50,201 nt of DNA from Lentisphaeria bacterium. Lineage in GTDB: Bacteria; Verrucomicrobiota; Lentisphaeria; Victivallales; UBA1829. The notes under the pieces are model-generated. The model had not been told where the DNA came from. It saw only the letters and a program-made list of their open reading frames with translations, and made no database searches. The translations under genes and the position numbers were made by a program. Below are positions 24,199 to 32,879 of this stretch, one piece after another. Every line of letters begins with the position of its first letter. Position 1 is the first letter of the stretch. Location: positions 1-50,201 of the forward strand of contig JAGBXB010000079.1 of NCBI GenBank assembly GCA_017629515.1, read 5' to 3'.

Positions 24199-25827
24199 AT
24201 GCTTAAAGAGCTTACAATAGAACAGAAAGCATGGGTGAATACTACTCTTTCTTCCATGACAGAAGAAGAAAAAATCTGTCAGACGGTTTGTGAGATCTAT
24301 TCCAATATTTCCGGAAGCGGCAATGTTGCCTCCTGGTTGAAAAAATACCCTGTGGGAACGGTCTATGTGGGAAGTGAAGTCATTGACAAGGAGAATAAAA
24401 GTTACCGCCGCCTGAAAGAGGAAGTAAGCATTGTAAAAGCGGAAACAAAGATCCCCCTTATTCTTTGCAGTGATTTTGAACAGGGCGTGGGTGGTCAGCT
24501 GGAAAATGACCCTTTCACCTGTTTCCCCGACTCCATGGCTGTTGCCGCAACAGGGAATCCGGATTATGCTTATGAAGCAGGCCGGATCAATGCTCTGGAA
24601 TCCGGCGTGCTGGGAGTGCACTGGACTTTCAGCACCGTTACCGATCTTGCCATGGGGAAAGATAATCCTATTACTCTTACAAGGTCATTCGGTTCTGATC
24701 CGGATAAAATGATCCCCTTTATCCGTTCCCATATCCGTGGGTTGCAGACCCACGGCTGCGCCGCAACCGGCAAACATTTTCCCGGCGATGGCGTGGATAA
24801 CCGCAATCAGCATTTTGTCACTTCCTTCAATCCTCTGAAAAAAGAGGAATGGATGGCTGCCTACGGGAAAGTATGGAAAGAAGCCATTGATGAGGGATTG
24901 ATGACCATCATGGTCGGACATATTGCCATGCCGGAACTGGAAAAAATGGATGAGAAAACCCATAAGTACAGACCTGCAACGGCTTCCCGGTTGATCATGA
25001 CTGATCTTCTCCGGGGAGAGTTGGGATATAAAGGGTTGATCGTTTCCGACGCTCTGGGGATGAACGGGTTCTGCTCCTGGGCGGATTATGAAACAAGATT
25101 ACTGGATGCGTTCAACGGCGGAGTGGATGTATTTTTGTGGCCGGAAACGGAACGGTTTGTTCCTATGATGAAGCAGGCTCTTGCCGATGGAAAGATCTCT
25201 TTGGAAAGACTGGATGATGCTGTGCGGCATGTTCTGGAACTGAAAGCAAGACTGGATCTGAAACTCGGAGTCGTGCCTTTTGACGGCAACGGCAAAAAGA
25301 TCGCTTCGGAAATAGCTGAAAATGCCCTGAATCTTCTGCGCAATGAAAAAAATACTCTTCCTCTGGAAAAGAAAGAGGGCGCCAGATATCTTGTGATGGT
25401 CACTCCCTCCAATGAGAGAGCCGGAACGGTATTGGCTCCCTTTGCGGAAGCATTGAAAGAATACGGAAAGGTGGATTACTGCCTTTTCCGGGATATGGAT
25501 GAGGAAAAGTTGGGGGAATATGACGCTGTAATGTTGTTGAATGTTGCCCGTGCCCGTTACGGGGATTCCCGGGGATGGGAAGCGCAGATCTGGCCTTTCC
25601 TGAAACGGGAGGAGTGCAGAAAGCGTATCGTTATAGGTTTTGCAAACCCCTTCTTCTATTATGATGTACCCTCCTGCGATGCCTATATCAATGCCTATAA
25701 TGCCTATAATGAAACGCAGAAAATTATGGTGAAAGCCCTGTTCGGAGAGAAAGATTTTCCCGGCAGAAGCCCCATTGAGATCCCCGGTTATGTGAAAGTA
25801 GGAGATGGTTTGTCATTAAAAAAATAA
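24199..25827 (+). CDS. GH3 family glycoside hydrolase (NagZ-like barrel)
   Basis: A 542-residue cytoplasmic enzyme. The barrel holds DFEQGVGG (92-99), GKHFPGDG (191-198) with the loop typical of GH3 beta-N-acetylhexosaminidases, and the nucleophile Asp284 in VSDALGMNG. KHFPGDG stands where NagZ has KHFPGHG; the His of the NagZ catalytic Asp-His dyad may be His205 in NQHFVTS, which is a guess. About 380-520 is a smaller C-terminal alpha/beta domain. It removes a terminal beta-sugar, probably N-acetylglucosamine or glucose, from imported fragments. It follows the Gfo/Idh gene by 25 nt and shares its promoter. RBS AAGGAAAGG. Confidence 0.88.
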   Translation: MLKELTIEQKAWVNTTLSSMTEEEKICQTVCEIYSNISGSGNVASWLKKYPVGTVYVGSEVIDKENKSYRRLKEEVSIVKAETKIPLILCSDFEQGVGGQLENDPFTCFPDSMAVAATGNPDYAYEAGRINALESGVLGVHWTFSTVTDLAMGKDNPITLTRSFGSDPDKMIPFIRSHIRGLQTHGCAATGKHFPGDGVDNRNQHFVTSFNPLKKEEWMAAYGKVWKEAIDEGLMTIMVGHIAMPELEKMDEKTHKYRPATASRLIMTDLLRGELGYKGLIVSDALGMNGFCSWADYETRLLDAFNGGVDVFLWPETERFVPMMKQALADGKISLERLDDAVRHVLELKARLDLKLGVVPFDGNGKKIASEIAENALNLLRNEKNTLPLEKKEGARYLVMVTPSNERAGTVLAPFAEALKEYGKVDYCLFRDMDEEKLGEYDAVMLLNVARARYGDSRGWEAQIWPFLKREECRKRIVIGFANPFFYYDVPSCDAYINAYNAYNETQKIMVKALFGEKDFPGRSPIEIPGYVKVGDGLSLKK

Positions 25828-26025
25828 AAGTTTAACGGAGGAAATTTCAAAAGTCACACAAAACAAATGAAAAGAATGGAAACAGAGATATGCCAAAAGG
25901 GATTCAGGATATTTGCGTAAGTAAGTGCTCCTTTTGCAGATCAGAGAAACAACTTTTCAGACTTTTGGAGACTGTTGAAATTATTCCGGACGAAATGAAT
26001 GGAATAATAAAAAAAGAGGTGGAGT

Positions 26026-26790
26026 ATGAAGAATTTCCGTTGTAAAGGTTTCACACTTATCGAATTGCTTGTTGTTATCGCTATTATCGCCATTCTTGCT
26101 GGGATGCTTCTGCCTGCATTGGGAAAAGCAAGGCAGCAGGTGCGTACTCTGAACTGTCTTTCCAACATGAAACAGGTTTATTATTTTCACATAGCTTATG
26201 CGGATGGTTACGGTCAATGGGCTTTTGCCTCTCCGTCGAAATCCAGTGGAAAATATAAACGTGCGTATGGAAATTATGCTGAAGCATATTCTTCTGATTA
26301 CGGTATCGGGATCTATAAATACGCCTACCGGGGTACTTCTGCCCCGAAATTCCTCCGTTGCACTACTGCCCTTACTACCGGAAAAGAGGGCGGATACTGG
26401 GACAACAACAATAACTTTTCCACTTACCCCACCTGCGGTAATCTTACCAAAGGTGTAAATTCCCAACAGCCTCCTTATAACTGGCTGGGTACGGATGCCA
26501 GAGATGGCGGTTCCGGGGATCACGGAGGGTATTTCAAGTACGACAGTGCCAAAACTCCTTCTGTCCTTCATTACGGTCATTGCACACATAATTACACGGA
26601 TAACTATTTGAAAGGCTGGCATGGCAAAGGCGGATACGGCAGTGCGATGTTTTTTGTTTCCGGTCATGCAAGGATCTTTGATATCAAAAAAGAATTGAGG
26701 ATAAATACTTACACATGGCGGGGCGGATTTATTTCTGTCTTTCTTACATGGTCAAATAAACACCCCTGCAGCGGCGGGACAACTTTCTGA
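26026..26790 (+). CDS. Prepilin-type (pseudopilin) protein B
   Basis: A 254-residue protein with a canonical type III signal: [21 protein letters not shown] from residue 7, Gly8 at the cleavage site, Glu13 as mature residue 5, then LPALGKARQ. The globular part is rich in Tyr, Gly and His. The end of the domain reads [12 protein letters not shown], where H-X9-DG relatives have DGH, so the Asp is replaced by Ser. It lies 200 bp behind GH3 and 23 bp before a second Gfo/Idh gene, again tying a pseudopilin to sugar genes. RBS GAGGTGGAG. I found no clear promoter in the preceding gap. Confidence 0.88.
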   Translation: MKNFRCKGFTLIELLVVIAIIAILAGMLLPALGKARQQVRTLNCLSNMKQVYYFHIAYADGYGQWAFASPSKSSGKYKRAYGNYAEAYSSDYGIGIYKYAYRGTSAPKFLRCTTALTTGKEGGYWDNNNNFSTYPTCGNLTKGVNSQQPPYNWLGTDARDGGSGDHGGYFKYDSAKTPSVLHYGHCTHNYTDNYLKGWHGKGGYGSAMFFVSGHARIFDIKKELRINTYTWRGGFISVFLTWSNKHPCSGGTTF

Positions 26791-26813
26791 ACTTTCAACA
26801 GGAGAAACAAACA

Positions 26814-27911
26814 ATGATCAAATTGGCTCTTTACGGATGCGGAAACCGTACAAAACAACTTTTGGATGCGTTGCGTGCTGATGATTTTTATTGTGTCCAT
26901 TCTGTTTATGATATCAATCGTGATGCGGCTGAAAAACTTGTAAATGAATATGGCGGACGGATTTGTGAAAGTAAAGAAGATTTGATCGCCTGTCCGGATG
27001 TGGATGCTTTCCTTATCAGTCTGAATCCATTGTATCAGGCAACCGCTCTGAAAGAGGTATTGCCTGCCCGAAAGCCTGTTTTTATTGAAAAACCTGTGGC
27101 TTTTACCGGAAAGGAAGCCCATGAACTTGCGGTGATGGCGGATGAATATCGTGTGCCTGTCCAGGTGGGCTTCATGCGCCGTTATCTTCCGGAATGTGTG
27201 GCACTTTTTGATTTTCTCAAAAGAAATGATCCGGGGAAACTTGTTTCCATTGAATGTGACTGGTTTCATCACGGGGAGGGGGTCTCCCTTTATTTTCAGA
27301 AGCATGATCCGGATAATTTCCGTTTGAAAATGTCCCAGATACCTTTTCATTGTGTGCACATGCTGGATATCATGCTTGCTGTCGGCGGCCCCATTACAAG
27401 TGTATCCAGTTTGAGTGTGACCGACAGAAGCGATCAGCTTTCCCCTTCTCCCGATGATCTTATGAGCCAGGTGAAATATGCCAATGGCGGTAATGGCAGA
27501 TTCCATTATACAAGGATGAGTTATTTCGGAGCAATAGGTTATCAGTTCCATTTTGAAAATTACAGTATCAAAATGAATAACAATGCTGTGGGATATCAAC
27601 TTGAAATCTATCCCCGACCCCGGTTTATGACTTCCAAAGTGGGCCCCACGCCGGATAAAAAGGACGGATTCCTTTCCTGGTACAATAAAAACTGTTCTCC
27701 CATGGTCTTCAATTATCCCTCCGGAAACAATATGCAAACAGAAAATATCATGTACGATTTTGTGCGTATGGTGCGGGATAAAGTTCCGCCGGAAGCCAAT
27801 TTGCATGTTGCTGCAAGGGTGCAGGGATTGGCAGAAGCAATGGAATTGAGTGCCAAACTGGGGAAAACCATCCAGCTGGATGAATTCGGCTGTCCTGTTA
27901 CAGATTGTTGA
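26814..27911 (+). CDS. Gfo/Idh/MocA family oxidoreductase, canonical
   Basis: A 365-residue NAD(P)-dependent dehydrogenase relative. The Rossmann fold starts LALYGCGNRTKQLLDAL, and the catalytic motif Glu92-Lys93-Pro94 (VFIEKPVAFT) is intact, in contrast to the relative at 23067. The substrate domain shows VGFMRRYLPE and FHCVHMLDIMLAVGG. It probably oxidises a sugar, sugar acid or inositol. It is 23 nt behind pseudopilin B (RBS AGGAG), so both may be one transcript. The 3' gap holds a hairpin that better suits the opposite strand. Confidence 0.9.
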   Translation: MIKLALYGCGNRTKQLLDALRADDFYCVHSVYDINRDAAEKLVNEYGGRICESKEDLIACPDVDAFLISLNPLYQATALKEVLPARKPVFIEKPVAFTGKEAHELAVMADEYRVPVQVGFMRRYLPECVALFDFLKRNDPGKLVSIECDWFHHGEGVSLYFQKHDPDNFRLKMSQIPFHCVHMLDIMLAVGGPITSVSSLSVTDRSDQLSPSPDDLMSQVKYANGGNGRFHYTRMSYFGAIGYQFHFENYSIKMNNNAVGYQLEIYPRPRFMTSKVGPTPDKKDGFLSWYNKNCSPMVFNYPSGNNMQTENIMYDFVRMVRDKVPPEANLHVAARVQGLAEAMELSAKLGKTIQLDEFGCPVTDC

Positions 27912-27978
27912 TGTGGTATTTCAAAAGTTCCTGAATGTCATGGCGTATTGACTTGCCTTTTTATTCTGTAAACAAAAA

Positions 27979-28019
27979 AATACGGGGAAAACTTTTCTGC
28001 AAAAGGTTTTCCCCGTATT
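27979..28019 (-). terminator. Terminator of the pheS-pheT transcript
   Basis: AATACGGGGAAAAC pairs with GTTTTCCCCGTATT, 14 bp, with further pairing CTTTT/AAAAG inside. On the minus strand it is followed by a run of seven T (27974-27980), so it ends the pheS-pheT mRNA. It may also stop the plus-strand Gfo/Idh transcript. Confidence 0.85.
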
Positions 28020-28042
28020 GTGTTATAAAAAACTATGCGTAA

Positions 28043-30448
28043 TTATCTCAATTCCACACCCAGAGAGGCGGAGAGTTTTTCACGCAGTTTTTCATGTTCC
28101 TTATTGACCTCTTCATCTGTAAGAGTACGGTCGTCACAGCGGAAAGTAAGAGAGTAAGCCATACTCTTTTTGCCTTCACCAAGCTGTTCGCCCTGGAAAA
28201 TATCAAAGATCTTTACATCCGTAAGGAATTTTACATTTGCTTTACGGATAAAGTCAATAACTGTGGCATTTTCCAGTGTGAGAGGCGCAAGGAACGCCAC
28301 ATCACGGGAGGTGGAGGGGAATGTGGGAAGATCTTTATAAAGGATCTTTTCCGTTTCCGCTTCCAGAAGAATATCCGCCTGGAATATTGCCGCAAAAAGC
28401 GGTGCGGTAAGACGCATACCTTTGGTAAGTTTGTCATTTATCTTACCCAATACCCCCGCTTCTTTGCCGCCGATAATGACCTTTGCAGCACATCCTTTTG
28501 CAAACCGGGCATCGGTACAGGCTTCAAAACGAACCTTTTTGACTTTTCTTGCTTCCAGTACGCTTTCCACAAGACCTTTGAGATCATAGAAATCATATTT
28601 TTCACTTGCTTCTGCGCAGTACCGTTCCGGGTGTCTGTTTCCGGTCATAAGGACAACAAGGTCATCCCGTTCTTCTGCAAATTTTTCCCTGTTTGCACAG
28701 AAAACATGTCCGATCTCAAACATGGCAAGATCTGTGTTTTTCTGGAAGATATTGCGTTTGATGGTCGCCATCATACCGGGCAGGAGTGTGGCACGCAGTA
28801 CGGCATAATCAGGACTGATGGGATTATTGACTTTCAAAAGATCTTCCGGCGCTACGGAAGGATCGCTCAATGCAGATTTTTCATCAATGAAACTGCCGTT
28901 GACACACTCATTGAGTCCGGCTGCAATAAAGTCTTTACGCAAGCCTTCCATCTTTGCATAAGAATCTGCAGAATAGGGGAGGACTTTTGCCGCCTGAACA
29001 GGAATGTCAGGAAGTTTGTCAAGACCGTAGATACGGGCGATCTCTTCTGCCAGGTCGGCAGTTTCCCTGATGTCCGCCCGGAATCCGGGGACGGTCACAA
29101 GGCAGTTTGTTTCCTGCACATCGGAAACAAGAAGCCCCAGTTTGCGGAAAATGTCGATCATTTCTTCGTTGGTGGGATTCATTCCCAGAAGTTTCCGGAT
29201 CTTGTCGAAACTGCAAATGATACGCAATCTTTCCGCCGGACGGGATTTTACAGAAACAAGTTCACTTACCAGCTGACCACCGGCAAGTTTGATAATGAGA
29301 CCTGCGGCACGGTTGCTGGCATTTTCAATCATTTCCGGATCCACCCCTCTCTCAAAACGGTAGGAGGAATCACTGGAAAGCCCCAGTTTCCGGGAGGTGG
29401 CTCTGATGCTGGACGGCTGGAAATAGGCACTTTCCAGAATGATTTCCGTGGTATCCGCCATTACGCCGGAATATTCCCCGCCCATGATCCCGGCGATCGC
29501 CACAGGTTTCACCTTGTCGGCAATGACCAGCATGGAGTTGTCCAGAGTGTATTCCTTACCATCAAGGGCAACGATCTTTTCCCCTTCTTCGGCTTTGCGT
29601 ACAACAATTTTCTTCCCTTCCAGGAATCTGCTGTCAAAAGCATGGAGGGGTTCGCCAAGTTCCATCATCACAAAATTGGTCACGTCCACAATATTATTGA
29701 TGGGCCTGATCCCCACAGCATTGAGTCTTTCTTTCAGCCAGGCAGGACTTTCCCCGACTTTCACTCCCCGGATCACACGGGCTGTATAATGGGGACAGAG
29801 TGTCCGTTCTCTTACATCCACAAGATCTCCCCAGGATTCCCAGCCTTCCACAGAGGGAACACTTGTATCCGGGAAACGGCGTTTGCCGCCCATAAGCGCG
29901 CCCACATCTCTTGCCACTCCCCAGTGGGAGAGCCAGTCAGGACGGTTGGGGGTGATCTCCACGGTATAGATGGTATCCTGTGTCACATATTCGGAAAAAT
30001 CCATACCCGCAGGCAAATTGTCCGGCAGGATCATAAGCCCGCCATGCTCTTCACTCAATCCCAGTTCTCTTTCACTGCACATCATGCCGAAAGATTCCAC
30101 GCCCCGCAGTTTGCAGGGTTTGATCACGAAAGGTTTGCCGCCTTCCGGATCAGGGAAAGAGGTTCCTTCCAGAGCCAGGGGGACAGTTTTACCTGCATCA
30201 CAGTTGGGTGCTCCGCAGACGATCTGCAAAATTCCTTTGCCGGAATCCACTTTGCAGATGGAAAGATGATCGGAATTGGGGTGGGGATTGCGTTCAAGGA
30301 TTTTCCCCACAACGATCCCGGCAGGGATCTTGCCCCGTTCCACGATCTCTTCCACTTCCAGACCCGCCATGGTGAGAGAATCGGCAAGTGCTTTGGGATC
30401 TCCCTCAAAGGAGATATATTCTTTAAGCCAGTTCAAAGATATTTTCAT
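28043..30448 (-). CDS. pheT: Phenylalanine-tRNA ligase beta subunit
   Basis: An 801-residue protein, normal length. The subunit pairs with PheS to charge tRNA-Phe and to remove mischarged Tyr. It starts MKISLNWLKEYI, has the EMAP-type tRNA-binding domain (PHPNSDHLSICKVDSG, QIVCGAPN) around 55-100, the B3/B4 editing region (DFSEYVTQDTIYTVEITPNR onward), the B5 domain, a catalytic-like core (FEIGHVF) and the C-terminal anticodon-binding FDX-ACB domain from about 705 (LPTFPSTSRDVAF). 18 nt behind pheS, RBS GGAGG. Confidence 0.98.
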   Translation of the reverse strand: MKISLNWLKEYISFEGDPKALADSLTMAGLEVEEIVERGKIPAGIVVGKILERNPHPNSDHLSICKVDSGKGILQIVCGAPNCDAGKTVPLALEGTSFPDPEGGKPFVIKPCKLRGVESFGMMCSERELGLSEEHGGLMILPDNLPAGMDFSEYVTQDTIYTVEITPNRPDWLSHWGVARDVGALMGGKRRFPDTSVPSVEGWESWGDLVDVRERTLCPHYTARVIRGVKVGESPAWLKERLNAVGIRPINNIVDVTNFVMMELGEPLHAFDSRFLEGKKIVVRKAEEGEKIVALDGKEYTLDNSMLVIADKVKPVAIAGIMGGEYSGVMADTTEIILESAYFQPSSIRATSRKLGLSSDSSYRFERGVDPEMIENASNRAAGLIIKLAGGQLVSELVSVKSRPAERLRIICSFDKIRKLLGMNPTNEEMIDIFRKLGLLVSDVQETNCLVTVPGFRADIRETADLAEEIARIYGLDKLPDIPVQAAKVLPYSADSYAKMEGLRKDFIAAGLNECVNGSFIDEKSALSDPSVAPEDLLKVNNPISPDYAVLRATLLPGMMATIKRNIFQKNTDLAMFEIGHVFCANREKFAEERDDLVVLMTGNRHPERYCAEASEKYDFYDLKGLVESVLEARKVKKVRFEACTDARFAKGCAAKVIIGGKEAGVLGKINDKLTKGMRLTAPLFAAIFQADILLEAETEKILYKDLPTFPSTSRDVAFLAPLTLENATVIDFIRKANVKFLTDVKIFDIFQGEQLGEGKKSMAYSLTFRCDDRTLTDEEVNKEHEKLREKLSASLGVELR

Positions 30449-30466
30449 TTTTTCCTCTCCTCCGCA

Positions 30467-31486
30467 TTAAAACTGTTTCAGGAAACGCAAGTCGTTTTCG
30501 GAGAAAAGACGCAGGTCGCCGATACGGTATTTGAGCATGGCAAGCCGCTCAATACCCATACCGAAAGCAAATCCCTGCCATTCATCCGGATTGATCCCCA
30601 CGTTACGCAGCACATTGGGGTTCACCATACCGCATCCCAGAATTTCCAGCCAACCGGAATTTTTACATACCCGGCAACCCTTTCCGCCGCACATCACACA
30701 GGAAAAGTCACACTCTGCGGAAGGTTCGGTAAAGGGGAAAAAGTGGGGACGCATACGGATAGAGACCCCTTCTCCAAAGAACTCATTGGCAAAGGCTTTC
30801 AATGTGCTTTTGAGGTCGGCAAGAGAAACATTTTTATCCACATACAATCCTTCGATCTGATGGAAATGCACGCCGTGGGTGGCATCGGGAGTATCTCTTC
30901 TGAAACATCTTCCGGGAGAAACGATACGGATAGGCGGCTTCTGGGAAAGCATGGTACGGATCTGAACCGTACTTGTCTGGGTACGCATCAAACGTCCGTC
31001 ATCAAAATAGAAGGTATCTTTGGGGTCTCTTGAGGGATGGTCAAGGGGGGCGTTGAGTTTGTCGAAGCAGTTGGCTACTGTATCGATTTCAGGACCGGCA
31101 GCAACAGTAAAGCCCATTCTGCGGAAAATAGCACAACATTCGTCAATGGTACGGGTAACAGGGTGCTGTGTTCCCATCGTCCATTTTCTTCCGGGCAGGG
31201 TCACGTCAAGAACTTCCCCTGCGGAAGTTCCGTCATCCAGACGGTCTTTGGCTTCTTCCATACATTTTGCCACAAGAGCTTTCACCTCGTTGAAGGCTTT
31301 GCCCGCAGCGGGTTTATCCTCTTTGGCGATCTTTCCCATCATAGGGGCGAGGGCGGTAATGGAACCATTCCGTCCGGTGAATTTCACTTTGGCGGCCTCA
31401 ATATCCGCAGGATTTTTTGCTTCTGCAAAATCCTTTTCCACCATCTGTGAAATCTCATTTAATTTTTCAAGTAATTCATTAAGCAT
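30467..31486 (-). CDS. pheS: Phenylalanine-tRNA ligase alpha subunit
   Basis: A 339-residue class II synthetase subunit that makes Phe-tRNA. An N-terminal coiled coil (about 1-90) precedes the catalytic core with HPVTRTIDECCAIF, DTFYFDDGRLMRTQTS (motif 2 region), GRCFRRDTPDATHGVHFHQIEG and the C-terminal GMGIERLAMLKYRIGDLR. A cluster CVMCGGKGCRVCKNSGW near 255 looks like the Cys-rich insertion seen in some PheS; it may bind Zn. RBS AGGAGAG. A hairpin with GGGGAG/CTCCCC (31512-31530) stands in its leader. Confidence 0.97.
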   Translation of the reverse strand: MLNELLEKLNEISQMVEKDFAEAKNPADIEAAKVKFTGRNGSITALAPMMGKIAKEDKPAAGKAFNEVKALVAKCMEEAKDRLDDGTSAGEVLDVTLPGRKWTMGTQHPVTRTIDECCAIFRRMGFTVAAGPEIDTVANCFDKLNAPLDHPSRDPKDTFYFDDGRLMRTQTSTVQIRTMLSQKPPIRIVSPGRCFRRDTPDATHGVHFHQIEGLYVDKNVSLADLKSTLKAFANEFFGEGVSIRMRPHFFPFTEPSAECDFSCVMCGGKGCRVCKNSGWLEILGCGMVNPNVLRNVGINPDEWQGFAFGMGIERLAMLKYRIGDLRLFSENDLRFLKQF

Positions 31487-31560
31487 TGGATCTCTCCTTT
31501 GTCCGCAAAACAGGGGAGGGGGACTCCCCTTGAAAATATTGATCGACTTTGCAAAAAATG

Positions 31561-31596
31561 AAAAAGCGGGACTGCCGGTAAAATACGGCGTCCCGC
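31561..31596 (-). terminator. Terminator or attenuator between rplT and pheS
   Basis: GCGGGAC and GCCG pair with CGGC and GTCCCGC (31566-31596, one bulged T). On the minus strand the hairpin is followed by TTTTT. It stands where E. coli has the pheM attenuator, but I see no Phe-rich leader peptide with a start and RBS before it. Confidence 0.8.
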
Positions 31597-31621
31597 AAAT
31601 AGATCAAAGATCAAAGGAAAT

Positions 31622-31972
31622 TCAGCAGGCAGCCTTGGCTTTTTCCACCAGAGCTTTAAAAGCTGCTTCATCGTTGACAGCGAGGTCAGCAATGACTTTC
31701 CTGTTGATGTCGATATTGGCCTTTTTAAGACCGTTCATCAACTTGCTGTAAGTGTAATCCAGCATACGGCAGGCAGCGTTGATACGGACAGTCCAGAGTC
31801 TTCTGTACTGGCGTTTTTTCTGTTTGCGGCCGATATACGCATAGGAATCCGCTTTGTCAATGGCATCATAGACTGTACGGATACGTTTGGACCTTGCACC
31901 GTAAAAACCTTTAGCGCGCTCCAATGCGCGACGACGGCGTTTTCTCGAAGGAACTGCACATGTAACTCTCAT
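31622..31972 (-). CDS. rplT: 50S ribosomal protein L20
   Basis: A 116-residue basic protein with the L20 text: RKRRRRALERAKGFYGARSKRIRTVYDAI, then YIGRKQKKRQYRRLWTVRINAACR and NGLKKANIDINRKVIADLAVND. It binds 23S rRNA early in large-subunit assembly. In other bacteria it also represses its own operon by binding the mRNA. It is third after infC and rpmI, and a terminator follows. Confidence 0.98.
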   Translation of the reverse strand: MRVTCAVPSRKRRRRALERAKGFYGARSKRIRTVYDAIDKADSYAYIGRKQKKRQYRRLWTVRINAACRMLDYTYSKLMNGLKKANIDINRKVIADLAVNDEAAFKALVEKAKAAC

Positions 31973-32002
31973 TTCAATTCTCCAATGTAGTTAATTGAGG
32001 GA

Positions 32003-32200
32003 TCAGCCGTAGGGCAGAGCCTTCGCAATACGTTTAAGCTGAGCTGCCGGCATGACGGCGTCTCTTCTCATGTGGCGTTTTCTCTTGCCGCTCTTGCCTG
32101 TCATCAGGTGACGGCGGCCGGGCTTGGCGAACTGGAATTTACCAGTGCCGGTGCGTTTCAATCTTTTTGAAATGCACTTTCTTGTTTTCAGTTTAGGCAT
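32003..32200 (-). CDS. rpmI: 50S ribosomal protein L35
   Basis: A 65-residue, strongly basic protein with the L35 pattern: MPKLKTRKCISKRLKRTGTG, then KFQFAKPGRRHLMTGKSGKRKRHMRR and a C-terminal LKRIAKALPYG. It belongs to the large ribosomal subunit. It lies 30 nt upstream of rplT and 70 nt downstream of infC. Confidence 0.98.
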   Translation of the reverse strand: MPKLKTRKCISKRLKRTGTGKFQFAKPGRRHLMTGKSGKRKRHMRRDAVMPAAQLKRIAKALPYG

Positions 32201-32270
32201 CGTTTTTCTCCTTGCTTGTTGCGTTAAAGAGGTTTCTCCACCGGGTCGGCAGATGCCAATCAGCCATTAC

Positions 32271-32804
32271 TCAGCGGGCAGCCTTCGGATTGAAGGACAT
32301 GCAGATATTTTTTCCCAGAAGTTTGGCAGGAGCATCAACTGTTCCATGCTCTTCCAGGCTTTCGGTGATTTTCTGGACAAGTTCAAATCCCATTTCCGGA
32401 TGTGCCATTTCACGGCCTTTGAAAGTGATGGTCACTTTCAGTTTGCATCCATCCATCAGAAAGTCGATGGCATGAGCGATCTTGACCTCATAATCGTGAG
32501 TATCAATATGCAGACGGAACTTGATCTCTTTTACCTTCTGTGCCTGCTGATTCTTCTTCTGATCCTTGAGTTTTTTCTTCTGTTCATAACAAAGTTTGCC
32601 GAAATCCATGATCTTGCACACAGGCGGCACACTCGTTTCAGAGACGATAACAAGGTCAAGCCCCGCATTTTTTGCAGCCTGACAGGCAGGCAGCAGTTTC
32701 ATGAGGCCAAGTTGTTCCCCGTTGGGACCGATCACCCGAAGTTCTTTATCGCTGAATTGGCGGTTATCGGGCTTCAGCAGTTTGTTGGCAATAGCAGTAC
32801 TAAT
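32271..32804 (-). CDS. infC: Translation initiation factor IF-3, AUU start
   Basis: A 177-residue factor that binds the 30S subunit, blocks premature 50S joining and checks the start codon. Both IF3 domains are seen: LRVIGPNGEQLGLM and PPVCKIMDFGKLCYEQKKK (N-domain and linker), then VKEIKFRLHIDTHDYEVKI, FKGREMAHPEMGFELV (C-domain). I start it at the ATT at 32804-32802, eight nt behind GGAGG (32817-32813). No ATG or GTG lies at a usable distance from this RBS, and a GTG ten codons further up (32834) would place the RBS inside the gene. An AUU start is the classic self-regulation device of infC. A hairpin is upstream at 32834-32862. Confidence 0.93.
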   Translation of the reverse strand: MSTAIANKLLKPDNRQFSDKELRVIGPNGEQLGLMKLLPACQAAKNAGLDLVIVSETSVPPVCKIMDFGKLCYEQKKKLKDQKKNQQAQKVKEIKFRLHIDTHDYEVKIAHAIDFLMDGCKLKVTITFKGREMAHPEMGFELVQKITESLEEHGTVDAPAKLLGKNICMSFNPKAAR

Positions 32805-32833
32805 GGTAAGTTCCTCCAGATTATTGATATTCA

Positions 32834-32862
32834 CCTGTCCCGGTACTTTTTTCCGGAACAGG
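32834..32862 (-). promoter_or_regulatory. Hairpin in the thrS-infC gap
   Basis: CCTGTTCCGG pairs with CCGGGACAGG on the minus strand (one G-U pair, 9-nt A-rich loop). No T-tract follows, so it is not a plain terminator. It stands 18 nt downstream of the thrS stop and 17 nt before the infC RBS and could set the relative expression of the two genes or bind L20 or IF3. Confidence 0.45.
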
Positions 32863-32879
32863 CATATAAGATAGCACGC

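Noticed and set aside
26709..27806. Open frame of 365 codons on the minus strand opposite the second Gfo/Idh gene
   Set aside because: Antisense shadow of a clear Rossmann-fold gene; no RBS or domain.
28094..31033. Open frame of 979 codons on the plus strand opposite pheT and pheS
   Set aside because: It is the shadow of pheT/pheS on the other strand: no RBS, no recognisable domain, biased composition rich in Phe, His and Cys. pheT and pheS are certain.
31487..31692. Phe-rich leader peptide for pheS-pheT attenuation
   Set aside because: The only Phe-containing frame starts inside rplT, has no RBS and crosses into pheS, so it is no pheM-like leader.
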